10,058 bases of DNA, from positions 1 through 10,058 of the forward strand of contig JAISYY010000020.1 of NCBI GenBank assembly GCA_031269635.1. Reading direction: 5' to 3'. A program made the position numbers and the translations under genes. The number at the start of each line of letters is the position of its first letter. The stretch's first letter is position 1. This stretch comes from Tannerella sp. GTDB lineage: Bacteria; Bacteroidota; Bacteroidia; Bacteroidales; Tannerellaceae. Positions 1 to 6,912 of the stretch are shown piece after piece. The notes below the pieces were generated by a model. The model did no database searches. It was not told the origin of the DNA and saw only the letters and a list, made by a program, of their open reading frames with translations.

Positions 1-114
1 TCTCCCGCTCGCGAACAGGAGTTTTTAGACACGCTGAAATCCATAAATCCGTATATCGACATTCAGGTTTCGGATAAAAAGGGAATATGGCGCGTTTGGG
101 ACTGGGATATATAA
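1..114 (+). CDS. C-terminal 37 residues of an unidentified protein
   Basis: An open frame enters from the left edge at base 1 and ends at a TAA at 112-114. The readable tail includes the segments EQEFLDTLKSINPYIDIQV and KKGIWRVWDWDI. It mixes charged residues with a Trp-rich end, as expected of the C-terminus of a soluble protein. I cannot assign a family from so short a tail. It is the only plus-strand gene and converges with gldN, with 25 bp between the two stop codons. I see no clear hairpin terminator in that gap. It could still be a chance frame, but the composition is protein-like and the stop falls just before gldN ends. Confidence 0.6.
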   Translation, partial: SPAREQEFLDTLKSINPYIDIQVSDKKGIWRVWDWDI

Positions 115-139
115 TGGTATTCCTGTAACAATTCAATGG

Positions 140-1219
140 TCAGTTGCGACGGATACTGCGTGAGGGGGCAGATTTGGCGGCGGCGGGTTTTTCCGTTTTC
201 GGCTGTTTAGGCTGTTTGTTGTCATCGGAAGTCACACCGCTTCCCTTTTTGGAAGTGCGTGCTGATGCACGAGCCGCTTTTTTTGCTTCTTTCTTGCTTA
301 ATACCACCGTTGTATCCGGCTGTATCCACAGTGAATCGTTGAAGGCTTTCAACTGGTTTTCGATACGCTGTTGCTCCGCCAGCATCGAATCGGGGGTCGG
401 GCAATATTGCATCAGGGCAAGGTTCATCAGGTTTTCGGTCTTTATGATTTCGCCTTCGAACATACGGCGGCTGAAATAGTCGTCAACCGTAAACGTCTTT
501 GCATTATTGATGTTGGACGTCATGACATAATTGTTCTTTATATAGGGACGTATGTCTTCGTATTTAGCCCAGAACATCGGCGTACGCTGTTCGCCGATGT
601 CGGTAATCATATAGGCTATCGGGCATACGGCCAGTGTCTTCACATCGTAAATTGAATTGTTCTGGTCGAAATACCACGCTTCCTTTACGATATACGACCT
701 CACTTCCTGCGAAGGGACGTCGCTTGCATTGATGACATACCGCGCCGGATTGCCTCCCCCGGCGGGCACCTCTTCATAGAATATGTTGAAATTATCAAGC
801 ATGTCTTTAAACGAAAGCAAGTTGTCCTGTTCAAACGATTCGTAGTCGGGAAGGTATTTATAGACGTTAATCTTTCCTTCGCTCACGAGCTGAAACAGGG
901 CCGTGAAAAGATTTTTCATCCCGTTAAACTCCTGCACGGGATAATATAAAGGCGTATTTTTTTCTTTCGTGAGATCAATATCACGGTAAATGACACGCAT
1001 CCAGCGGGCGTCTCCGATCTCCCGCGTGAGCTGTTCGTTCATTATCTGTGCACGCACGGTCAATTCCGGCAATCCACTGTTATTTCCGGCCTGTTGCGCG
1101 CCACGGTTCTGGCGGTCGCCGCCTCTGCTCACACGCGGAGCGCGCTGGTCCGGCGTTTGTGCGCCGGCGGAAGCGACAAGAACAAGAAATATAAAACCTG
1201 TATATAAAAAACGTTTCAT
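140..1219 (-). CDS. gldN: Type IX secretion system ring protein GldN/PorN
   Basis: Periplasmic T9SS subunit. In the family it binds the lipoprotein GldK/PorK to form the large ring under the outer membrane and contacts the periplasmic part of GldM. The 359 residues begin with a Sec signal peptide (hydrophobic residues 5-19, likely cleavage after A20 in SAGA|Q). A low-complexity Gln/Asn/Arg/Gly stretch follows to about residue 50. The conserved GldN domain (about 52-290) includes WMRVIYRDIDLTKEKN and the YYPVQ segment. The last 52 residues (from about 308) are Lys/Ala-rich, with 16 of 52 basic, and look disordered. The ATG at 1219 is preceded by an AAAGAAG-like purine stretch. It lies 24 bp after gldM and is the last gene of the porP-gldKLMN operon. 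The identification rests on both sequence and gene order. Confidence 0.96.
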   Translation of the reverse strand: MKRFLYTGFIFLVLVASAGAQTPDQRAPRVSRGGDRQNRGAQQAGNNSGLPELTVRAQIMNEQLTREIGDARWMRVIYRDIDLTKEKNTPLYYPVQEFNGMKNLFTALFQLVSEGKINVYKYLPDYESFEQDNLLSFKDMLDNFNIFYEEVPAGGGNPARYVINASDVPSQEVRSYIVKEAWYFDQNNSIYDVKTLAVCPIAYMITDIGEQRTPMFWAKYEDIRPYIKNNYVMTSNINNAKTFTVDDYFSRRMFEGEIIKTENLMNLALMQYCPTPDSMLAEQQRIENQLKAFNDSLWIQPDTTVVLSKKEAKKAARASARTSKKGSGVTSDDNKQPKQPKTEKPAAAKSAPSRSIRRN

Positions 1220-1243
1220 GCTTTTACTTCTTTATTTATTGTT

Positions 1244-2794
1244 TTAATTTACTATAATTTCCATCGAATAATTTACGCTTACTGGCTTACCTGCCGGATC
1301 GAGCGCTTTCACCTGGCCGATATGAAAACGTTTGCCACGCGCCAGGTTCCGTATATAATCCTTTTGGCGCTGCGTGAAATTGCCGCTGTCGGACACTTCC
1401 GGGATATAATTGCCCATGCCGTCGACAATGGTCATCGTAAAACCGGTAACGGTATGAGGCACATTCAGTACACCGTCGTCGATCGCGGCCTGCACCCCGC
1501 CGGTTTCCACAAGATAACGCTTGGCGATGGCGCCTCCGGTAAATTTGCGGACGTTCCCGTCCGCATCTTTGTACGAAAGGAACGGCAACGGAGGCGGTAG
1601 CCTGCGCACAACAAACTCCATACTCTCGGATATTTCACGACCGCTTACGTTCGCCCGCAACGTAACGGTAACGTTCGGCGAAACATCCGCATCCAGTCCC
1701 GTCACCGTCCAGATATTCTTCTCCTTGTGATCTACCCTTCCGCTCGATACCGACGGCCTTACCGAACCGCTCGGCACGCCGGGTATACCCACTAAAATAG
1801 GATTATCAATACTCGCATACAGGAAATTCATCCTTGTCGGAGCAATAATGGCCGACGATTCGGTCACGAAATATTTAGCTTCGTAATCATACGTCTGCCC
1901 TTCGGCCACAATCCGGCCCGACAGGCTGCGGTCGCCCACCCCGCTTGTCGGTATCACAATCCGGTTGCCCGCAAGAAGCGTTTGGCCTAAGTAATACTGG
2001 GGCTGTTTGGTCGAATCGACGGCGGCAAGCGCCAGTTCTGCTTCATAAGGCGTTCCGCTCGTGACGATCTGGCTCTTTGGAATCACAAAGGCCTCGATCT
2101 TATTCACGCGGTAATCATCCACGTCCACATTTGTAATCAGCGTAGAAAGTACTTCGCCTTCGACATAGCGGATGTCGTTTTGCATCTTTGTCAACAGCGT
2201 GATAGCTGCGGCAACGGGCATGTTTTCAAACAGCGCAACTTCCCACGAACCGGGTATGATCCCTGCCTTTTTAGGAACTTCCGTACTCAGCAACGATCCG
2301 AACATCGCCCTTTTGGACGAATCGCCGATAAGATCGGACATATTTCCGCGATAGCTCTCCATCCGCTCTCTCAGCTTCCGGCCTTCCCCCACGACCGGCG
2401 CCAGCATCACACGCGATGCCGCTTCCAGATTATCTTTTTGCTTGATATCGTTTACATCGCCTTCTTTCCCGTCAGCCTCCAGCGCAATGCGAAGTTTCAG
2501 TTCATTGATATAATCGAACAGCTCGTCGGATTGTTTTTTAACATCCAGCCCTTTGTTATACCATTCGCCCACTTTCGCAGCATTCGCCTCGTAAGCCCGG
2601 TCAAGGTTTTCCTTTACCTGGTTGTTGCGCATGGTCGCATTTTCCGTAGAAGTGCGCAGACTGTTTTCGACCAGTTCAAACCCGTCCAACACCTCCGAAG
2701 AGACATTGAGAGCCATCATTGCGATGAAGACCAGGTACATCAGATTGATCATCTTCTGACGCGGTGAGTTGGGATTACTTGATACTCCTGCCAT
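1244..2794 (-). CDS. gldM: Type IX secretion system motor protein GldM/PorM
   Basis: Inner-membrane T9SS subunit. Its N-terminal helix pairs with GldL in the proton-motive motor, and its long periplasmic part reaches the GldK/GldN ring. The 516 residues match the family's usual length. The N-terminus (PRQKMINLMYLVFIAMMALN, about 11-30) is the hallmark single transmembrane helix, followed by VSSEVLDGFE. A helical periplasmic domain covers about 40-220, and beta-rich Ig-like domains fill the rest, with a C-terminal domain from about 400. The ATG at 2794 has an upstream AAAGGA, a plausible ribosome binding site about 10 nt away. It sits between gldL (30 bp gap) and gldN (24 bp gap). No truncation or frameshift is visible. 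Confidence 0.97.
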   Translation of the reverse strand: MAGVSSNPNSPRQKMINLMYLVFIAMMALNVSSEVLDGFELVENSLRTSTENATMRNNQVKENLDRAYEANAAKVGEWYNKGLDVKKQSDELFDYINELKLRIALEADGKEGDVNDIKQKDNLEAASRVMLAPVVGEGRKLRERMESYRGNMSDLIGDSSKRAMFGSLLSTEVPKKAGIIPGSWEVALFENMPVAAAITLLTKMQNDIRYVEGEVLSTLITNVDVDDYRVNKIEAFVIPKSQIVTSGTPYEAELALAAVDSTKQPQYYLGQTLLAGNRIVIPTSGVGDRSLSGRIVAEGQTYDYEAKYFVTESSAIIAPTRMNFLYASIDNPILVGIPGVPSGSVRPSVSSGRVDHKEKNIWTVTGLDADVSPNVTVTLRANVSGREISESMEFVVRRLPPPLPFLSYKDADGNVRKFTGGAIAKRYLVETGGVQAAIDDGVLNVPHTVTGFTMTIVDGMGNYIPEVSDSGNFTQRQKDYIRNLARGKRFHIGQVKALDPAGKPVSVNYSMEIIVN

Positions 2795-2824
2795 TTTTAT
2801 CTGTTCCTTTAGAAGTGTGTGTGA

Positions 2825-4162
2825 TTATCTGTATCCCCCTCCCTGCGGCGTATATCCGCCCTGGTAAGCAGGCTGTTGATAGCCCGGCTGACCGGCGGCC
2901 GGAGGAGGAGGAGGAGGATATGCTCCTGCGTGTATATTGACCGTCATGGCCTGCAACAAACGGCTGTAAACCTGATTCAACTGTGACAAAAGCTGCGCCA
3001 TACGCTCGTTTTCGTTACGGAAGGCGGCACTGTCGACAATCGAACTGTCATACATGCCGCGTATGCGATTCAACCCGGCATTTATATGCTGTATCGTATC
3101 CATTTGTACGTGAAGGCCGGAAAGTTGCGTTTCATAGAACCGGTTCAACCCGGATATGTTTTCATTCAGTCTGGACATGTGTTCCACATAGCTGACCGGC
3201 TTTTCGTCCGCACTTTCGTCCGCCGAACCGGATATGACTTTACACGAATGGATAAGCGTATCGGACACTTCTCCCAGCGACCCGGTTATCTCGCTGAATT
3301 TCTCAAGGTTCTGCGACACGTTGGAAATCTGCTCGATATAGGTTTGTGTAACGTCCGTAAGGTCTGCCATTTTTGAAATCTGCTCTGCCGCGCTGTTCAG
3401 TTTCTTTATACTTTCGGCAAGCAGTTCCGAATCTTTCTCCGAAATATTAAGCCCCATCGCCGTCATACCGGTGTTTACAATCTCCTGCGGCGAACGCGGC
3501 TCCTGCTGCACGGCGACGCCTCCACCTGCCGAACCGGCAACACCTCCGCCCGCCGAACCGACGAAACCTCCGCCCGTCGAACCGATGACGCCTCCGCTTG
3601 CCACACCGGCAACACCTCCGCCTACCGCTCCGACGAAACCTCCGCCTGCCGAACCGATGACACCTCCGCCCGCCGAACCGACGAAACCTCCACCTGCCGA
3701 ACCGGCAACTATAATACCTCCGCCTGCCGCTCCGGCAACCATATTACCTCCATCAGGCGCTCCGGCATCCGTACCCGCCGTCATACCGGACAAATCGCCG
3801 ATCACAACCGTACCGCCTCCTATATTCGCCGTACCGCCCGTCACAATATGTTCCGGGACACTGTCGCCGGATGTGAAATCCGGGCGATCCAGCGGATTTT
3901 TAGACTTCAGCACAGGGAATACCTCTTCCCAGCTATAATCGTTAGCAGGTCGCTCAAAACCGGAGATAATAAATACGCAGGCTTCCGTAATCATCGCCAC
4001 GAACAGTATTTGATTGGCATAAGGAAAATGCAGTAATTTAAACAACGCACCGATGATAACAATAGCCGCCCCCCAACTGTACAGGAAATTCAAGACCCGT
4101 TTACCCCTTTCGCTCGAAAGGAACATCTCTATCCTGTTCTTATATCTTTTGTACTTACCCAT
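2825..4162 (-). CDS. gldL: Type IX secretion system motor protein GldL/PorL with glycine-rich insert
   Basis: Inner-membrane proton-channel subunit of the T9SS motor. Two transmembrane helices (about 24-44 and 51-67) flank the short loop KLLHFPYANQ. Helix 2 carries Glu60, in MITEACVF, which by position matches the conserved membrane glutamate shown in Flavobacterium GldL to be needed for motor function. After FERPANDYSWEEVFPV comes a linker, then a glycine-rich region at about 132-216 made of near-perfect octapeptides (GGGFVGSA, GGGVIGSA, GGGVAGSA). A conserved cytoplasmic helical, coiled-coil-like domain follows (about 222-410). The tail contains six consecutive prolines and ends in Gln/Gly/Tyr-rich sequence. 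At 445 residues it is far longer than typical GldL/PorL (roughly 200-310); the insert and tail account for the excess. It lies 14 bp after gldK. Confidence 0.96.
   Translation of the reverse strand: MGKYKRYKNRIEMFLSSERGKRVLNFLYSWGAAIVIIGALFKLLHFPYANQILFVAMITEACVFIISGFERPANDYSWEEVFPVLKSKNPLDRPDFTSGDSVPEHIVTGGTANIGGGTVVIGDLSGMTAGTDAGAPDGGNMVAGAAGGGIIVAGSAGGGFVGSAGGGVIGSAGGGFVGAVGGGVAGVASGGVIGSTGGGFVGSAGGGVAGSAGGGVAVQQEPRSPQEIVNTGMTAMGLNISEKDSELLAESIKKLNSAAEQISKMADLTDVTQTYIEQISNVSQNLEKFSEITGSLGEVSDTLIHSCKVISGSADESADEKPVSYVEHMSRLNENISGLNRFYETQLSGLHVQMDTIQHINAGLNRIRGMYDSSIVDSAAFRNENERMAQLLSQLNQVYSRLLQAMTVNIHAGAYPPPPPPAAGQPGYQQPAYQGGYTPQGGGYR
3519..3770 (-). repeat. 24-bp tandem repeat inside gldL encoding Gly-rich octapeptides
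   Basis: On the plus strand, units beginning CCTCC start at 3519, 3543, 3567, 3591, 3615, 3639, 3663, 3687, 3717 and 3747. The first seven steps are exactly 24 bp. The units at 3687 and 3717 are 30 bp because of a 6-bp addition each, and the last is a diverged unit. Units 3543-3566 and 3663-3686 are identical; units at 3519 and 3687 agree over 23 bp. Read as gldL, each unit gives GGG plus two hydrophobic residues plus a GSA-like triplet. The hydrophobic pair alternates among FV, VI and VA. The array is in frame and preserves the gene, so it looks like unit duplication within a coding linker. Confidence 0.93.
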
Positions 4163-4176
4163 GATTTATATGTATA

Positions 4177-5610
4177 TTATTTTTTCTTTCCTTTTTTAGC
4201 ATTTGAAAATCCGACCTGCGTGCGAACGCAACGGAAACCGATATACGAACGTGTTTCGTTCTGATATTCAAACGTACGCATATCCGAACGGATGAAACGT
4301 GCAACGTCTTTCCACGACCCGCCGCGTACAACTTTCTTCTTCATATCATACGGATCTTCCTTTGCCGCATCGTAATGAAGTTCCGGGTTGATGTCGCTCA
4401 TCTGCTTCGGCCCCGATTCGTAAAAAACCGTCGACGTCCATTCGGCCACATTACCGGCCATATCAAACAGACCAAATTCATTCGGTGAAAACGAGGCTAC
4501 ACGCGCGGTGATAAGATGGCCGTCCTCCGTATAATCGCCTTCTCCGGGCTTGAAGTTTGCCATGAAGCAATCCTTGCTGTCTTTGAGGCCTTCCGTTGAC
4601 CAGGGATATTTATTCTCTTTTTTGCCTGCACGTGCGGCGTATTCCCATTCCCCTTCCGTCGGCAGGCGGTACGGCTCGATGATCTGACCTTGCGGCAAGT
4701 CCAACGACCTTTTATAAATATCCGTCCGCCAGACACAGAACGCCGTCGCCTGCTCCCACGACACGCCTACAACCGGATATTCATCGTACCCCGCATGGGT
4801 GAAATACATCCGCAGGTAAGGTTCGTTATAGGCATTCTTGAAATCGTTCACCCAGGCTGTTTCATCCGGATATATATTAACGATACGCGTATGGAGGAAA
4901 TCGAAAAAGCTTCCCAACGCGCGCGTGATTGTTTCGTTAACGATACGTCCGTCATCATCTATATAAGCCGTATCTTTCGATATCATGATCACTTCGTTGG
5001 GATCCGTCGCTATATCCGTATTCCTCACGCGCAGGGACGGGTCCAGGTTATTACGGCGAAGAGCGGCCGAGGTATAATCGTACCATTCATATTTGTAATT
5101 CATCTGTTTGGGATCCAGTCCGCGCTCTCCGGTAGCGGGATTCGTGAAATAAACGCTTTCGATGGCACGCGCCTCTTCTTCGCTGGCGCGTTTCCAGGGA
5201 ATCGGGCGGCTCCAATCGAGATGGGGCGTAACAGGGTCGCCATATCGGTCTTCGGTAATCATAAACAAATCATTTGCGCCGTATTCCGGATCCGCCAGAC
5301 GGGTACGGATAAGGGAATCGCGCACCCAATAAACGAACTGACGGTATTTCGCGTTTGTTATTTCCGTCTCATCCATCCAGAACGCTTCAAAAGAAACGCC
5401 TTTCGTATCGGCTTCGAACCCCCAGATACTGTCGGAATCGGAAGGCCCCATTTCAAAGGCGCCTCTTTTGATTAATACCATTCCGTACGGAGCCGGCTCG
5501 CTGAACGAAGCCGATTTAACGCCGACAAGTTCGCCTCCGGAGTTCATTGCATTTCTTCCACATGCCGAAAGCAAAACGATTGCCACTGATATCAAAACTG
5601 TTTTTTTCAT
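4177..5610 (-). CDS. gldK: Type IX secretion system lipoprotein GldK/PorK
   Basis: Outer-membrane-anchored lipoprotein that forms the periplasmic ring of the T9SS with GldN. I chose the ATG at 5610, giving 477 residues: it lies 4 bp after the porP stop and yields a clean lipoprotein signal, MKKTVLISVAIVLLSAC, with Cys17 in an LSAC lipobox. An in-frame ATG at 5631 would overlap porP and add seven residues before the signal. The protein has the formylglycine-generating enzyme (FGE)-like fold: GMVLIKRGAFEMG (43-55), FWMDETEITNAKYRQF (77-92), PVVGVSWEQA (from 279), YRLPTEGEWEYAARAG (314-329), NEFGLFDMAGNVAEWT (377-392), VVRGGSW (427-433) and YIGFRC (456-461). An extra block of roughly 180 residues separates the second and third motifs, as in GldK. 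The catalytic cysteine pair expected after GGSW is absent, so it is structural rather than enzymatic. The tail is Lys-rich. Confidence 0.96.
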   Translation of the reverse strand: MKKTVLISVAIVLLSACGRNAMNSGGELVGVKSASFSEPAPYGMVLIKRGAFEMGPSDSDSIWGFEADTKGVSFEAFWMDETEITNAKYRQFVYWVRDSLIRTRLADPEYGANDLFMITEDRYGDPVTPHLDWSRPIPWKRASEEEARAIESVYFTNPATGERGLDPKQMNYKYEWYDYTSAALRRNNLDPSLRVRNTDIATDPNEVIMISKDTAYIDDDGRIVNETITRALGSFFDFLHTRIVNIYPDETAWVNDFKNAYNEPYLRMYFTHAGYDEYPVVGVSWEQATAFCVWRTDIYKRSLDLPQGQIIEPYRLPTEGEWEYAARAGKKENKYPWSTEGLKDSKDCFMANFKPGEGDYTEDGHLITARVASFSPNEFGLFDMAGNVAEWTSTVFYESGPKQMSDINPELHYDAAKEDPYDMKKKVVRGGSWKDVARFIRSDMRTFEYQNETRSYIGFRCVRTQVGFSNAKKGKKK

Positions 5611-5614
5611 CTCT

Positions 5615-6589
5615 TTATAATATACGTACACTTTTGTGTTTACTCTGTCCTGTTTTTGGTTTGTTAAGCTGCATCCTGTATTTCAGGAACAACTCATGGC
5701 TACCCATATTGCGTATCCCTATTCCCGACAACGGTACATCATACGCATAGCCCCCCTCTATCTTTCCAAATGTAGCGCCAAGCATGACGACCATACCGCC
5801 GACGCTTCCATTCGCAATATTTTCATCCACGCGCCACGACAAACCCGCACTGTATTTCCTCGCATAAACAGCCCTTGTCGTAACATTAATTTTATACATA
5901 TTAAAATTCGTTTGCACAAAAACCGAAGGTTGCAATTCTACTAACGTATTCTTCATCCGAATATTGTATCCCCCGACAAAATTATATGTGCGTTCTATAT
6001 AATCCGAAAAATTGTCATCATCAAACTGCGGTTCCAGGAGATGCATGGAAGCCATACCGGCATACCATTTATCCGTATGGTAATAGACCCCCAGGTTTGC
6101 GTCAAACGATTTGGATTCAACCTTTGAAGTGGGTATCGCCTCATCATTACCCCCCGGACTGCCCAGACTGTCGACCGGCAAAATAACCTTCGATCCGTCA
6201 TCGGACACGCTTATCATTCCCAGCTGCACTCCGATACGCAGCGTCCCTTTGCCGGTTTTTTTCAGGAAAGCGTACTGGAGGCCGGCCGTCATACTGCTTT
6301 TTATGCTCGAAAGGTTATCCTGGAGAACCATCACGCCTACGCCGTGTTCTTTTTTCTGAAACACGAAAGGCATGCCGGCTGTCGCAAACAATGTTTTAGG
6401 CGCATTATTCCAGCCGAGCCACTGCAGACGGTACAAGGCGACGACATCCAGATTCCCGGTCATTCCCGCCGTTGCGGGATTATAATATCCGAGCGCAATA
6501 TGGTACTGGCTGAACTGCGCGTCGCGTTGCGCCTGTGCCATACAGACACAACCGGAGATGATTACAAGCAACAAAACGATTCGCCTCAT
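5615..6589 (-). CDS. porP: PorP/SprF family type IX secretion outer-membrane protein
   Basis: Outer-membrane beta-barrel of the PorP/SprF family, first gene of the T9SS operon. In Porphyromonas, PorP is needed for secretion and associates with the PorKN ring. From the ATG at 6589 the product has 324 residues. It starts with a Sec signal peptide, MRRIVLLLVIISGCVCMAQA|Q, followed by the family-typical RDAQFSQYHIALGYYNPATAGMTG. Repeated amphipathic strands follow, including LYRLQWLGWNNAPKT, GTLRIGVQLG and VGGMVVMLGATFGKIEGGYAYD. The C-terminus (GSHELFLKYRM, then a basic tail) fits a barrel end. A GTG four codons upstream (6601) is an alternative start, less likely because the ATG gives a cleaner signal peptide. 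gldK begins 4 bp after the stop, so the two are probably translationally coupled. Confidence 0.94.
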   Translation of the reverse strand: MRRIVLLLVIISGCVCMAQAQRDAQFSQYHIALGYYNPATAGMTGNLDVVALYRLQWLGWNNAPKTLFATAGMPFVFQKKEHGVGVMVLQDNLSSIKSSMTAGLQYAFLKKTGKGTLRIGVQLGMISVSDDGSKVILPVDSLGSPGGNDEAIPTSKVESKSFDANLGVYYHTDKWYAGMASMHLLEPQFDDDNFSDYIERTYNFVGGYNIRMKNTLVELQPSVFVQTNFNMYKINVTTRAVYARKYSAGLSWRVDENIANGSVGGMVVMLGATFGKIEGGYAYDVPLSGIGIRNMGSHELFLKYRMQLNKPKTGQSKHKSVRIL

Positions 6590-6603
6590 ACCACGATCCA
6601 CAT
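6586..6603 (-). other. Possible five-codon leader ORF overlapping the porP start
   Basis: An ATG at 6603 opens a five-codon frame (Met-Trp-Ile-Val-Val) whose TGA at 6588-6586 overlaps the porP ATG in an ATGA arrangement. An AAGG lies about 13 nt before this ATG, whereas nothing better is seen before the porP ATG itself. This could couple porP translation to a minimal leader. It may equally be coincidence, since short frames arise easily. Confidence 0.2.
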
Positions 6604-6646
6604 ATTAATCTTTTTACCTTGAATACTTATAACTCGAAAAAAGGAT

Positions 6647-6663
6647 ATAAATTGTGTATTTAT
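6647..6663. promoter_or_regulatory. 17-bp AT-rich inverted repeat upstream of porP
   Basis: A perfect 6-bp dyad (ATAAAT, five bases TGTGT, ATTTAT) lies about 60 bp before the porP start, between the terminator hairpin and the gene. The porP promoter must be near here if the hairpin stops transcription from upstream. On the minus strand a TTTG (6667-6664) could be a -33 element, but no good TAnnTTTG follows at the normal distance. The dyad may be an operator, or simply a product of AT-rich sequence. Confidence 0.25.
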
Positions 6664-6667
6664 CAAA

Positions 6668-6713
6668 AAAAACAACGGGATCACGTGTTTTTTTACACGA
6701 TCCCGCTGTTTTT
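6668..6713 (-). terminator. Hairpin terminator between the DUF2795 gene and porP
   Basis: Left arm CGGGATC (6676-6682) pairs with GATCCCG (6699-6705). A 2-nt bulge and an inner GTGT/ACAC stem close on a T-rich loop. Outside, a mismatch is followed by CA/TG and A5/T5 pairing, giving the A-tract/hairpin/T-tract form of a bidirectional Rho-independent terminator. On the minus strand the hairpin is followed by a run of eight T residues (6672-6665), well placed to end transcripts coming from the DUF2795 gene. It also insulates the T9SS operon from upstream transcription. Confidence 0.8.
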
Positions 6714-6781
6714 CAATTGTCAATCGTCCTTGCTGACCCCGCCAGTACCGCACATCTACGTGCAGAGGGCATTTGTCTTTG

Positions 6782-6887
6782 CAATCCGGCATTGTTTGCT
6801 ATTCACACCGCTACCTTTTGCAAACCTGCACTGTTTACACGATTACAAACCTGTGCCTTTTGCTACTATATTCCTGCGTTGCTTTCC
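6782..6887. repeat. Five degenerate 19-bp direct repeats in the intergenic region
   Basis: Units on the plus strand: 6782-6800, 6804-6822, 6821-6839, 6846-6864 and 6869-6887. They resemble a consensus near CAAACCTGCACTGTTTGCT; the closest pair is 6821-6839 and 6846-6864, sharing CAAACCTG at the start. Start-to-start spacing is 22, 17, 25 and 23 bp. A weaker sixth copy may lie at about 6763-6781. A 6-bp hairpin (TTGCTT, TCCG, AAGCAA; 6879-6894) overlaps the last unit. The 323 bp between the porP and DUF2795 genes contain no convincing gene; besides this block they hold the terminator and the presumed porP promoter region. The origin of the repeats is unknown. Confidence 0.55.
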
Positions 6888-6912
6888 GAAGCAAACTGTC
6901 ACCCGTCAATCT

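Noticed and set aside
115..139. Terminator between the convergent gene ends
   Set aside because: No convincing stem-loop or T-tract is visible in the 25-bp gap.
2180..2767. 195-codon plus-strand open frame antisense to gldM
   Set aside because: Composition is His/Phe/Arg-rich as expected of antisense coding sequence, and it covers the conserved GldM N-terminus.
3519..3770. Mobile element or insertion scar in gldL
   Set aside because: There are no terminal inverted repeats or transposase; the array stays in frame and is explained by unit duplication.
3471..3938. Plus-strand open frame encoding a proline-rich octet repeat antisense to gldL
   Set aside because: It is the mirror of the glycine-rich repeat: glycine codons on one strand give proline codons on the other and exclude stops. 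It has no promoter, signal or recognisable domain, and gldL is certain.
4690..5475. 261-codon plus-strand open frame antisense to gldK
   Set aside because: Long but without any recognisable motif and entirely inside a clear gldK with conserved motifs; a shadow frame.
6586..6792. 68-codon minus-strand open frame leading into the porP start
   Set aside because: It spans the terminator hairpin and its poly-T tract, so it would not be transcribed as one message; only its last five codons are kept as a possible leader.
6782..6887. CRISPR array
   Set aside because: The units diverge strongly, are separated by only -2 to 6 bp rather than uniform spacers, and no cas genes are present.
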